A model generated the notes under the pieces. That model was not told where the DNA came from. It made no database searches and saw only the letters and a list, made by a program, of their open reading frames with translations. DNA of 12,365 nucleotides, from NCBI GenBank assembly GCA_964586855.1, contig CAZPHO010000018.1, positions 1 through 12,365 on the forward strand, in the 5' to 3' direction. This document shows, in pieces, positions 6,414 through 12,365 of this stretch (positions are counted from its first letter, which is position 1; every line of letters begins with the position of its first letter). The translations under genes and the position numbers were made by a program. The DNA comes from CAYLXN01 sp964586855 (GTDB taxonomy: Bacteria > Patescibacteriota > Saccharimonadia > Saccharimonadales > Saccharimonadaceae).

Positions 6414-7943
6414 ATGAGAACTTCGCTGCAGCCAAAATTAATCAATGTCATCATCAGCCCAATGATGTTAATGTTGGTTTTAATCATTCTGCAGCTGATT
6501 GGCTTATTAATCGGAATCTGGTGGTTGAGCGACAAGCTGGAGTATGTCTATGCCCTGCATTTTGTGCTGACGCTGGTAATTATCATCTGGATTATAAACA
6601 GAGAAACTAATCCTAGTTTTCGAATGACTTGGATTATTTTGGTGACAATGGTGCCAGTGGCTGGTGGCTTGCTATTTTTGTTTGCTCATTTTTTGCCGAG
6701 CTCCAAGCGCCTACGTCAGCAAATCCTTGATGCCCGCAAAAACCTGATGCCACGTCTGATTGCTAACCGCAGCCAGCCTGATTTGAGTCAGCTGCCAGTC
6801 AACTCGCGAAATTTACTCCACTACCTTGGTAGTTTTAATTATTTAGCTTATCAGCAAACTACTGCTCACTATTTTGACTCGGGTGAAGCCACTTTCGAGA
6901 TGATGCTCAGGCAGCTAAGGCAAGCCAAGAAGTTTATTTTTCTGGAGTATTTCATCATCACCACTGGTAAAATGTGGCTGGAAATTTACGAAATTTTAAA
7001 AGACAAAGCCCATCAAGGCGTCGATGTGCGCTTGATCTACGACGGTCGTTCGCTGTTTGGTGTGCCGCACGACTTTGTCAAAACTCTGGCCAAAGACCAG
7101 ATCAAATGTCAGGTTTATGGACCGCTTGGGCCGTTCCTCCTAACCACCAAAAACAGCCGTGATCATCGCAAAATGATGATTATTGATAATCGAGTTGGTT
7201 TTGTTGGCGGCATGAATCTAGCCGACGAATACATCAACCAAACCGCGCCTTTTGGCAAGTGGAAAGATAGCGGCTTAATGATTGATGGCGAAGCGGTTAG
7301 TAGCCTGACCAGTTCATTTTTAGAAATGTGGCAAGCGCTCGATCAGTCACGAGAAAATTTAGCCAGCTTCATCACGACTCATGATCGCCAGTCGACCGCC
7401 ATCATGGTGCCGATTGCCAGCCTGCCCGAAGCCAAAGAGAATATTATCGAGACAGTCTATCTCAATCTAATCAATCAAGCCAACTCAACCATCTCCATCG
7501 CCACGCCTTATTTGATTTTGAGCGACGAACTGGTGCTGGCACTGACTTCGGCTAGCAAGCGGGGAGTGACGGTCAATATCTGCTTACCAGGCATCCCTGA
7601 CAAAAAAATCCCATTTTGCATTGCATGCAGCTATTATCGTCGCTTGCTGGCAGCCGGCATCAATATTTATGAATTTCAGCCAGGCTTTTTGCATGATAAA
7701 AGTATAATTATCGATGAGATGACTTCGATTATCGGCTCGATTAATTTTGACTACCGCAGCTTTTATACCAATTTTGAAAATGCGATTTTGATTATCGACC
7801 AGCAACTAGCCCAAGCCATCACCGCTGATCATCAGTCGATTATTAAGCAAAGTCGACGGATTGATCTTGATTTTCGCCAGCAACTCCCACACTGGTATAT
7901 TTTGGCTGGCAGGGTTTTGCGATTGTTTGGTCCCTTGATGTAG
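6414..7943 (+). CDS. cls: Cardiolipin synthase, phospholipase D superfamily
   Basis: The 509 residues match full-length bacterial Cls. Hydrophobic N-terminal segments lie at about 10-37, 43-62 and 72-92. Two phospholipase D domains follow, each with an intact HKD motif: H251/K253/D258 (DHRKMMIIDNRVGFVGGMN) and H427/K429/D434 (LHDKSIIIDEMTSIIGSIN). The enzyme joins two phosphatidylglycerols into cardiolipin plus glycerol at the membrane through a phosphohistidine intermediate. The start at ATG 6414 has no visible ribosome binding site, so coupling to the upstream superoxide reductase gene is likely. The ABC exporter genes follow after 30 bases but have their own -10 box. Confidence 0.94.
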   Translation: MRTSLQPKLINVIISPMMLMLVLIILQLIGLLIGIWWLSDKLEYVYALHFVLTLVIIIWIINRETNPSFRMTWIILVTMVPVAGGLLFLFAHFLPSSKRLRQQILDARKNLMPRLIANRSQPDLSQLPVNSRNLLHYLGSFNYLAYQQTTAHYFDSGEATFEMMLRQLRQAKKFIFLEYFIITTGKMWLEIYEILKDKAHQGVDVRLIYDGRSLFGVPHDFVKTLAKDQIKCQVYGPLGPFLLTTKNSRDHRKMMIIDNRVGFVGGMNLADEYINQTAPFGKWKDSGLMIDGEAVSSLTSSFLEMWQALDQSRENLASFITTHDRQSTAIMVPIASLPEAKENIIETVYLNLINQANSTISIATPYLILSDELVLALTSASKRGVTVNICLPGIPDKKIPFCIACSYYRRLLAAGINIYEFQPGFLHDKSIIIDEMTSIIGSINFDYRSFYTNFENAILIIDQQLAQAITADHQSIIKQSRRIDLDFRQQLPHWYILAGRVLRLFGPLM

Positions 7944-7958
7944 CTATCCTTGGCTCTG

Positions 7959-7967
7959 TGTTATACT
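7959..7967 (+). promoter_or_regulatory. Extended -10 promoter giving a leaderless exporter mRNA
   Basis: TGT-TATACT ends at 7967, exactly 6 bases before ATG 7974. The usual spacing puts transcription start on the A of that ATG. No ribosome binding site is present. Confidence 0.62.
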
Positions 7968-7973
7968 GAAAAT

Positions 7974-8900
7974 ATGATAAGCAATGTAATCGAAGTTAAA
8001 GACTTTAGCAAAAGCTTTGGTGGCAATTTAGCTGTGCGCGATTTGTCATTCACAGTCGCTAAAGGTGAAGTTTTTGGACTACTTGGCTCCAATGGCTCAG
8101 GCAAAACTACTACCATTCGGGCGCTGCTCGGCCTACTTGAGCCAGACAGCGGACAGTTATTGATCGACGGCCAGCCATTTCGCCCTGGCACTAGTCGAGC
8201 GATTGGCTACTTACCTGAAGAGCGAGGAGTTTATAAAAAAGAAAAAGTTGGCCACTTGATGCAATATTTTGCCGAACTCAAAGGTATGCAACCAAGCGTC
8301 GCTCGTGTCTGGATCAAAAAATACCTCCAGCAAGTCGAACTTAGCGACAAAATTAACACTCGGGTTGATAAATTATCTAGCGGCCAGCAGCAAAAAATTC
8401 AAATTGGACTGACGATTATCAACAAACCGCGACTGCTGATTCTCGATGAGCCAACCAAAGGCTTCGATCCAGTAAATCGCCGGATGTTGCTTGATATTAT
8501 CGAGACCGAGCGGCGCAAAGGCTCGACCATTGTCTTAATCACTCATTATATGGAAGAGGCCGAGCAGCTTTGTGATCGAGTGCTGCTGCTAAAAGATGGC
8601 GCCGCCAAAGCTTATGGCACGGTCGAAGAAGTCAAAAGCGTCAGCGATCAGCAGCGAATCAAGCTTAGCTTTCACGGCAAGCTGCCTAAAAACAACCAAC
8701 TTTACACGATTATCGACCACGCAGCTTCAACTGCAATTTTAGAACCCAAAGCTAAGGTTTCAAGCCAGCAAATTTTAAGCTATTTACTGCAGCAGCAGCT
8801 TGAGCTGCACCAATTCTCAATTGAGCGACCGACGCTAGAAGAGGTTTTTGTATCAATTTACGGCAAACAAGCCATGGAGGAGATTAATCACGATGCGTAA
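7974..8900 (+). CDS. ABC exporter ATPase, NatA-like
   Basis: From ATG 7974 the protein has 308 residues. Walker A GSNGSGKTT is at 38-46, the signature LSSGQ at 134-138, Walker B LLILDEP at 154-160 and the switch histidine at 191. Where most ABC ATPases have a Q-loop glutamine it reads GYLPEERGVY, which is typical of the NatA/sodium- or drug-exporter branch. About 100 extra C-terminal residues form the accessory domain common in that branch. It pairs with the NatB-like permease directly downstream, whose start lies inside this gene. An upstream in-frame TTG at 7950 would add 8 residues, but it precedes the -10 box, so ATG 7974 is preferred. Substrate (Na+, antibiotic, peptide or lipid) cannot be read from the sequence. 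Confidence 0.92.
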   Translation: MISNVIEVKDFSKSFGGNLAVRDLSFTVAKGEVFGLLGSNGSGKTTTIRALLGLLEPDSGQLLIDGQPFRPGTSRAIGYLPEERGVYKKEKVGHLMQYFAELKGMQPSVARVWIKKYLQQVELSDKINTRVDKLSSGQQQKIQIGLTIINKPRLLILDEPTKGFDPVNRRMLLDIIETERRKGSTIVLITHYMEEAEQLCDRVLLLKDGAAKAYGTVEEVKSVSDQQRIKLSFHGKLPKNNQLYTIIDHAASTAILEPKAKVSSQQILSYLLQQQLELHQFSIERPTLEEVFVSIYGKQAMEEINHDA

Positions 8901-10173
8901 TATCAAGCCAGTTATTAAGTTCGAAACTCTCAGGAGTTTACGCAAAATCAGCTTTTGGGTGACAATTTTCCTGTTTCCGGCGATGATGGGTTTTTTCTTT
9001 GTAATTAGCTATTTTGGCAGCGCCATGGCAGTCGAACAAACCGACCGCAGTCAGCAAGAACTAATTGACCAAAGAATAGCGCTCGCAGTCATCGATCGAA
9101 GTGGCGCAATCAAACCAGAATCTTTCCCCGAGAAAATCAACTTAGAAATGCTTGATTCAAAAACTACTGACCAGCAGGCGATTGATAAATTTCAAACTAG
9201 CGATGACACCGGCCTGATTATCTACCCTGAGAATACGCCAACTGAGCCGATTTTGGTTTACTCAAAACTCGATCCAAACGATCTGTTCAAAAGCAAAAAC
9301 ATCAACCAAAGTCTGTCCTCGATCGCCACCACCGCGCTGCGCACTAGCGCCAATCTCACCCTAACTTCCCAGATTCAGGCGATTATTCAAGCCCAAAATC
9401 CACCAGTTAGCGGCTTGATTCTGGACAAAAATAACCAGCTTTATGAACCATTTAAGAGTATGATCGTGCCAGGGCTAGCGGTGATTATGCTGTTTTTTAG
9501 CTTCATGCTCATCGGCAACCGCATCCTGATGGCTACCACCGAAGAAAAAGAAAACCGAGTTGCGGAGATGATTTTGACCAACGTCAGCACCACAACTTTA
9601 ATCGCAGGCAAAATCATCGCCTTGGTCTTGCTGGCCGCAATCCAACTAGTCGTCTTGCTAGGCTCAGCCGCTTTGATTATTTTTATTGCCTTCAAATTAA
9701 ATTCATTCCCACCTGAGGCAGCAATGGCACTTGATGTCGTTAAATCGGCTGAATTAACACCTTGGCTGATAATTTTCTCCAGCTTAGTTTTTATCACTGG
9801 CTTTATGGTCTTCACTGGCCTGACGCTGCTGGTCGGATCATTATTCCCGACCGCCCAAGAGGCTTCAGGCGCTTTTACGCCGATTATTCTGCTAATCATG
9901 ATGCCAGTTTATTTTGTCGGCGCAATTTTCACTGGCGCCAGCTCGACATTAGTTAGTTTCATGAGCTTTTTCCCGCTAACCGCGCCGCTAGTGTTGCTGA
10001 TGCGGCAAATGGCTGGCAGCTTGTCAATGGCTGAAGGCTTAATTGGTCTAGCCGTTTTAGTTGCATCAATGATAATCTCCATCTGGCTAGCCGTCAAAGC
10101 TTTTCGAGCTGGATCGTTCGACTATGGCAAACGGACTTCGTTCAAAAGTTTGTTCGATAGGCCCAAAGCCTAA
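8893..10173 (+). CDS. ABC-2 type exporter permease, NatB-like
   Basis: The protein has 426 residues. The first membrane helix (about 20-42) is followed by an external domain of about 145 residues (45-188), then about six helices (190-210, 240-266, 290-316, 328-348, 356-370, 382-402). After the second helix comes the NatB-family motif TTEEKENRVAEMILTNVS. This is the membrane half of the exporter whose ATPase is encoded immediately upstream. ATG 8893 lies within the last 8 bases of that gene, with GGAGGAG at 8876-8882 and 10 bases of spacing. A longer in-frame ATG at 8848 lacks support. The C-terminal codons form part of a hairpin shared with the convergent gene. Confidence 0.92.
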   Translation: MRNIKPVIKFETLRSLRKISFWVTIFLFPAMMGFFFVISYFGSAMAVEQTDRSQQELIDQRIALAVIDRSGAIKPESFPEKINLEMLDSKTTDQQAIDKFQTSDDTGLIIYPENTPTEPILVYSKLDPNDLFKSKNINQSLSSIATTALRTSANLTLTSQIQAIIQAQNPPVSGLILDKNNQLYEPFKSMIVPGLAVIMLFFSFMLIGNRILMATTEEKENRVAEMILTNVSTTTLIAGKIIALVLLAAIQLVVLLGSAALIIFIAFKLNSFPPEAAMALDVVKSAELTPWLIIFSSLVFITGFMVFTGLTLLVGSLFPTAQEASGAFTPIILLIMMPVYFVGAIFTGASSTLVSFMSFFPLTAPLVLLMRQMAGSLSMAEGLIGLAVLVASMIISIWLAVKAFRAGSFDYGKRTSFKSLFDRPKA

Positions 10174-10197
10174 ATTAATATTTAAGCTTTTGGGCCT
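10159..10197. terminator. Shared hairpin between two convergent genes
   Basis: AGGCCCAAAGC (10159-10169) pairs with GCTTTTGGGCCT (10186-10197), leaving one bulged base. Both stop codons (plus strand 10171-10173, minus strand 10177-10175) sit in the loop, and each arm is the coding end of one of the two genes. No T run follows on either strand, so classic intrinsic termination is uncertain; it may instead protect mRNA 3' ends. Confidence 0.6.
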
Positions 10198-10774
10198 GGC
10201 GCCACTTATCGACGGTGATTCGCGTTGACAGCGTGATATTAATTAACATCACATAAAACACAAAAGCGGCGTTGGTCAATGTCCAGCGTGGGGTGGTCAT
10301 CAGTGTCATCAGCATCGCAATCGCTGACATAAAATAAGTTGGAGCATATTCAGTTTCAGGCTGCTTGAAGGTTTTGATAATTGTTGGCACTGCACTAATA
10401 AAATCAGCTGCAATCGCCAGCCCAATCGCTAAAATTGGATTGTCAGTCATTATCCACAACAATACACCTAAGCCGGTCAAAATGATGCACGCCAGATTCA
10501 GCCAATCAAATTTCAATAACTTCGGATCAGTTTTCATCGCCGCAATAAACACCAACATCGGACTAGCTGCCAAAGCTAGCGTCACTACCATGTTGTCGGC
10601 CTCACCGCGCACCAACCCGGCCGCAAGTGTCACTAGTGGCGTTACTGCCCATAGTAGCCAGGTTAGGGGATTGGGCTTAGCTCGACCGCTCAAAGTCGCT
10701 CGAAAATACGCCAATCCACCCAACAACCGCAAGCCGGCAGCGATAAAAACAAAAAACTTAGGCAATAGCAACAT
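10175..10774 (-). CDS. Multi-pass membrane protein of unknown function, PQ-loop-like repeats
   Basis: The 199-residue protein has about seven hydrophobic helices. Two similar blocks can be seen: GRAKPNPLTWLLWAVTPL (about 30-47) and SAVPTIIKTFKQPETEYAP (about 127-145). A Pro-containing loop after a helix and repetition across the protein recall PQ-loop/SWEET-type small transporters, but the resemblance is loose and I do not assign a substrate. The start is ATG 10774, placed 7 bases after a perfect TATAAT (10787-10782 on the minus strand); two in-frame ATGs at 10780 and 10783 overlap or abut that box. A longer frame to 10933 exists but runs through the divergent yvcK start and is rejected. The gene converges on the exporter permease and diverges from yvcK. 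Confidence 0.82.
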   Translation of the reverse strand: MLLLPKFFVFIAAGLRLLGGLAYFRATLSGRAKPNPLTWLLWAVTPLVTLAAGLVRGEADNMVVTLALAASPMLVFIAAMKTDPKLLKFDWLNLACIILTGLGVLLWIMTDNPILAIGLAIAADFISAVPTIIKTFKQPETEYAPTYFMSAIAMLMTLMTTPRWTLTNAAFVFYVMLINITLSTRITVDKWRQAQKLKY

Positions 10775-10781
10775 GCTCATC

Positions 10782-10787
10782 ATTATA
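10782..10787 (-). promoter_or_regulatory. -10 box of the membrane-protein gene (leaderless mRNA)
   Basis: TATAAT on the minus strand, 7 bases before ATG 10774. No good -35 (best match ATCACT at 17 bases) and no ribosome binding site. Confidence 0.6.
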
Positions 10788-10839
10788 ACCCAAAAAGCTG
10801 TTTTAGTGATTGCTGAAATAATCAAAAGCAAACACGGCA

Positions 10840-10848
10840 TGCTATAAT
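10840..10848 (+). promoter_or_regulatory. Extended -10 promoter of yvcK (leaderless mRNA)
   Basis: TGC-TATAAT at 10840-10848. Eight bases separate it from ATG 10857, so the leader would be 0-2 bases. No ribosome binding site precedes the ATG. Confidence 0.68.
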
Positions 10849-10856
10849 AAGGCTCA

Positions 10857-11855
10857 ATGCAACAACCAAAAATCGTCGTTATCGGTGGGGGATCGGGCAG
10901 CTTCACTTTACTATCGGCATTTAAAAACAACAATCACCAACTGACAGCCCTAGTCAATATGGCTGACGACGGTGGCTCGACTGGTCAACTCCGCGATGAG
11001 CTTGGTGTGCTGCCGCCAGGAGATATTCGTCAATGCTTAGTCGCCCTATCCGAGTCCGACGATTTGCGCGATTTATTTAACTATCGTTTCGATAGCGGCT
11101 CGTTCAAAGGCCATGCTTTTGGCAATTTATTCTTGACGGCGGTTGAAAAAATGACCGGTAATTTTGCTGAGAGCGTTCGTGTCGCCAGCCAGATTTTAAA
11201 CACCGTTGGTCACGTTGAGCCAGTCACACTGACCAACTCTCGTTTAGTGATTCGAGAAAGCAATGGCAAAACCACTCACGGTGAATTTCGAATTTCGCAC
11301 GTCGCCTTTGAAAATGATCGACCTGAGCTCTGGCTTGAGCCAAACCCAACTGCCAATCCAGCGGCCCTAGAAGCGATTAAGACCGCCGATATAATTGTGA
11401 TTGCTCCTGGCAGTTTATACGGCAGTCTCGGCCCAGCGCTGGTCGTCCCAGGTATCGGCCAGGCACTAAAGAAATCCAAAGCAGCCAAATTTTATGTCTG
11501 CAACCTAGTTACCAAGCCGGGCCAAACTGATGGCTTCACTGTCTACGATTTTGCTGATGAAATCCAGCGGCTAGCCGGCACTGATTTTCTTGATTACGTA
11601 ATTTACAACCAAAAACCACCAACCAAACAGTTATTATCAAAATATGCTGCCGAAGGTGAACTGCCAGTCAAACTGCCAAAATATCATCCCAAGCGCAACT
11701 ACCGGATCGTCAAGGCCAACGTCCTGGCTAACGGCATCTGGTCGAACGCCCACCAATCGGCTGACCCAATTGCCGCCCAGCGCACCCTAATCCGCCACGA
11801 CGGCCAAGCCTTATATGACGCCATCGTCGACCAGTGGCGACAGTCGCTTGAATAA
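10857..11855 (+). CDS. yvcK: YvcK/CofD-like protein (gluconeogenesis factor family)
   Basis: The 332 residues carry the family's motifs in order: IGGGSGSFTLL (9-19), MADDGGSTGQLRDELG (35-50), PPGDIRQCL (53-61), KGHAFGN (84-90), then APGSLYGSLGP and VCNLVTKPGQTDGF further on. The fold is that of CofD, the 2-phospho-L-lactate transferase of F420 synthesis. In Bacillus and mycobacteria the YvcK/CuvA branch binds UDP-sugars and helps steer carbon to cell-wall precursors and cell shape; it is often next to rapZ and whiA, neither of which is seen here. PGDIRQC and the GGGSGS start favour YvcK over a true CofD, and no other F420 gene is nearby. Its last codons overlap the rpmG promoter. Confidence 0.92.
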   Translation: MQQPKIVVIGGGSGSFTLLSAFKNNNHQLTALVNMADDGGSTGQLRDELGVLPPGDIRQCLVALSESDDLRDLFNYRFDSGSFKGHAFGNLFLTAVEKMTGNFAESVRVASQILNTVGHVEPVTLTNSRLVIRESNGKTTHGEFRISHVAFENDRPELWLEPNPTANPAALEAIKTADIIVIAPGSLYGSLGPALVVPGIGQALKKSKAAKFYVCNLVTKPGQTDGFTVYDFADEIQRLAGTDFLDYVIYNQKPPTKQLLSKYAAEGELPVKLPKYHPKRNYRIVKANVLANGIWSNAHQSADPIAAQRTLIRHDGQALYDAIVDQWRQSLE

Positions 11856-11876
11856 TCAACCCAACTCTTGTATAAT
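11848..11876 (+). promoter_or_regulatory. Promoter of rpmG
   Basis: TTGAAT at 11848-11853, a 17-base spacer, TATAAT at 11871-11876. The -35 overlaps the last codons and stop of yvcK. The leader of about 35 bases carries a short hairpin (CAATTA, GCT, TAATTG, 11890-11904) just before GGAG (11909-11912). Confidence 0.8.
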
Positions 11877-11917
11877 GGTTGGTCGATAGCAATTAGCTTA
11901 ATTGAATTGGAGATAAA

Positions 11918-12124
11918 ATGGCAAAGAAAAATACGAAGCGCAAGATTATTGGCTTGGTTAGCGAGGGAAGCGGCAACCGCACTTATTACACCAAGAAAAA
12001 TACCATGAACACTCAGGATAAATTGAGTTTGCGTAAATACGATCCGGTTTTGCGTAAACATGTCGTTTACACCGAAACCAAAAAGAACCTTGGCCGCAAC
12101 GAAGTCAAAGAAAAGAAACGTTAA
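11918..12124 (+). CDS. rpmG: 50S ribosomal protein bL33, cysteine-free form
   Basis: The 68 residues match bL33: a basic start MAKKNTKRKIIGLVSEGSGN, then RTYYTKKN, then KLSLRKYDPVLRKHVVYTETK. The zinc-binding form has two C-x2-C pairs; here those places read S-E-G-S and D-P-V-L, so this is the zinc-independent form. About 13 residues (KNLGRNEVKEKKR) extend past the usual end of many bL33 proteins. It sits at the large-subunit surface near the tRNA exit site. GGAG lies 5 bases before ATG 11918. In many bacteria rpmG is followed by trnW, secE and nusG on the same strand; here a tRNA-Trp follows but on the opposite strand. Confidence 0.93.
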   Translation: MAKKNTKRKIIGLVSEGSGNRTYYTKKNTMNTQDKLSLRKYDPVLRKHVVYTETKKNLGRNEVKEKKR

Positions 12125-12140
12125 GTTTCAATCGCGATTT

Positions 12141-12169
12141 AAAAAACCACTTGACGCAAGTGGTTTTTT
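12141..12169 (+). terminator. Terminator of rpmG
   Basis: A perfect 13-base-pair stem, AAAAAACCACTTG and CAAGTGGTTTTTT, around loop ACG. It begins 16 bases after the stop codon. A/T symmetry makes it potentially active on both strands. Confidence 0.92.
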
Positions 12170-12215
12170 GCTTGCAGACAAAATCACGCCCAGCTAATAT
12201 CGATCAAAAAATCGA

Positions 12216-12238
12216 TTATCAAATCAATGATTTGATAA
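12216..12238. repeat. 23-base near-perfect DNA dyad
   Basis: Arms TTATCAAATCA and TGATTTGATAA meet around a single central base. Such a tight dyad cannot form a full RNA stem but is shaped like a protein-binding operator. Two copies of ATCGAT (12199-12204 and 12211-12216) lie directly beside it. The region has no gene between rpmG and tRNA-Trp. Confidence 0.6.
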
Positions 12239-12283
12239 ACTGGCAAGCCGTTAGCTCGCTCCGTTCATCTACACAAAACAGCA

Positions 12284-12304
12284 AACTCCACAAAAAGTGG
12301 AGTT
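12284..12304 (-). terminator. Possible terminator of tRNA-Trp
   Basis: AACTCCAC and GTGGAGTT pair around five bases (T on the minus strand). It lies 7 bases after the 3' end of the minus-strand tRNA-Trp. Only a short TTT follows the stem, so it is a weaker case than the other terminators here. Confidence 0.5.
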
Positions 12305-12311
12305 GACTATT

Positions 12312-12365
12312 TGGCAGGGGTACTTGGAATCGAACCAAGATCTAAGGTTTTGGAGACCTTTATAC
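12312..12365 (-). tRNA. tRNA-Trp (anticodon CCA), 3' part only
   Basis: On the minus strand the anticodon stem AAGGT/ACCTT encloses CTCCAAA (anticodon CCA), followed by a T arm CTTGG/CCAAG with loop TTCGATT, the acceptor strand TACCCCT, discriminator G and encoded CCA. The 5' acceptor and most of the D arm lie beyond the window edge. CCA reads only UGG, consistent with the standard code. Confidence 0.93.

Noticed and set aside
8848..8892. Longer start for the exporter permease at ATG 8848
   Set aside because: It would overlap the ATPase gene by 53 bases without a ribosome binding site; GGAGGAG fits ATG 8893.
9441..9899. 152-codon minus-strand frame inside the exporter permease
   Set aside because: It lies wholly opposite a well-supported permease gene and is low-complexity, reflecting the complement of hydrophobic codons.
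10365..10847. 160-codon plus-strand frame opposite the membrane protein
   Set aside because: Shadow of the minus-strand gene; product is low-complexity and no ribosome binding site is present.
10775..10933. Extension of the minus-strand membrane protein by 53 residues over the yvcK start
   Set aside because: It would run through both -10 boxes and the start of yvcK; ATG 10774 sits at the right distance from a perfect TATAAT, and the first hydrophobic block of the family-like part begins there.

Overview
The window looks like chromosomal sequence from a small-genome bacterium, most likely a Patescibacteria/CPR member and perhaps a Saccharibacterium. This placement is inferred from gene content and style: short intergenic spaces, a pilin-like/RCC1 surface protein, an amino-acid ABC transporter with the binding protein fused to the permease, a cysteine-free bL33, and several genes whose -10 box lies too close to the start codon for a leader. 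No marker gene fixes the lineage. The standard bacterial code fits. All 12 intact genes end in TAA (8) or TAG (4), none in TGA.

Left part (1-2300) is an accessory and partly decayed region. A 520-codon RCC1 beta-propeller gene (77-1639) continues upstream in frame into pilin-like sequence, but a TAG at 65-67 interrupts it. Facing it on the minus strand (1805-2075) is a broken serine hydrolase gene of the beta-lactamase/penicillin-binding family. It has a membrane-anchor N-terminus, a one-base frameshift in an A run, and an S-x-x-K segment, then it stops. Upstream of that is a tRNA-Gly(GCC) with its own strong promoter and terminator and a rewired D-loop/T-loop contact (U19-A56 in place of G19-C56).

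Middle part (2370-5910): a GlsB/YeaQ-type small membrane protein with promoter and terminator, a tRNA-Thr(TGT) with promoter and terminator, an unrecognised 215-residue protein with an ideal ribosome binding site, then a two-gene amino-acid importer (binding protein-permease fusion plus ATPase, overlapping by one base).

Right part (5960-12365): a two-iron superoxide reductase, a cardiolipin synthase, a NatA/NatB-like ABC exporter pair, a convergent multi-pass membrane protein of unknown function, a YvcK/CofD-like protein diverging from it, ribosomal protein bL33 with a strong terminator, and the 3' part of a minus-strand tRNA-Trp(CCA) running off the window.

Themes: extended -10 promoters of the form TGC-TATAAT recur. 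The ABC exporter ATPase, YvcK and the membrane protein are predicted to be translated from leaderless or nearly leaderless mRNAs. Functions present cover envelope and lipid work (cardiolipin synthase, ABC exporter, pilin-like adhesin, hydrolase remnant), amino-acid uptake, oxygen defence (superoxide reductase) and translation (three tRNAs, bL33). I did not see a CRISPR array, insertion sequence, attachment site or replication origin.
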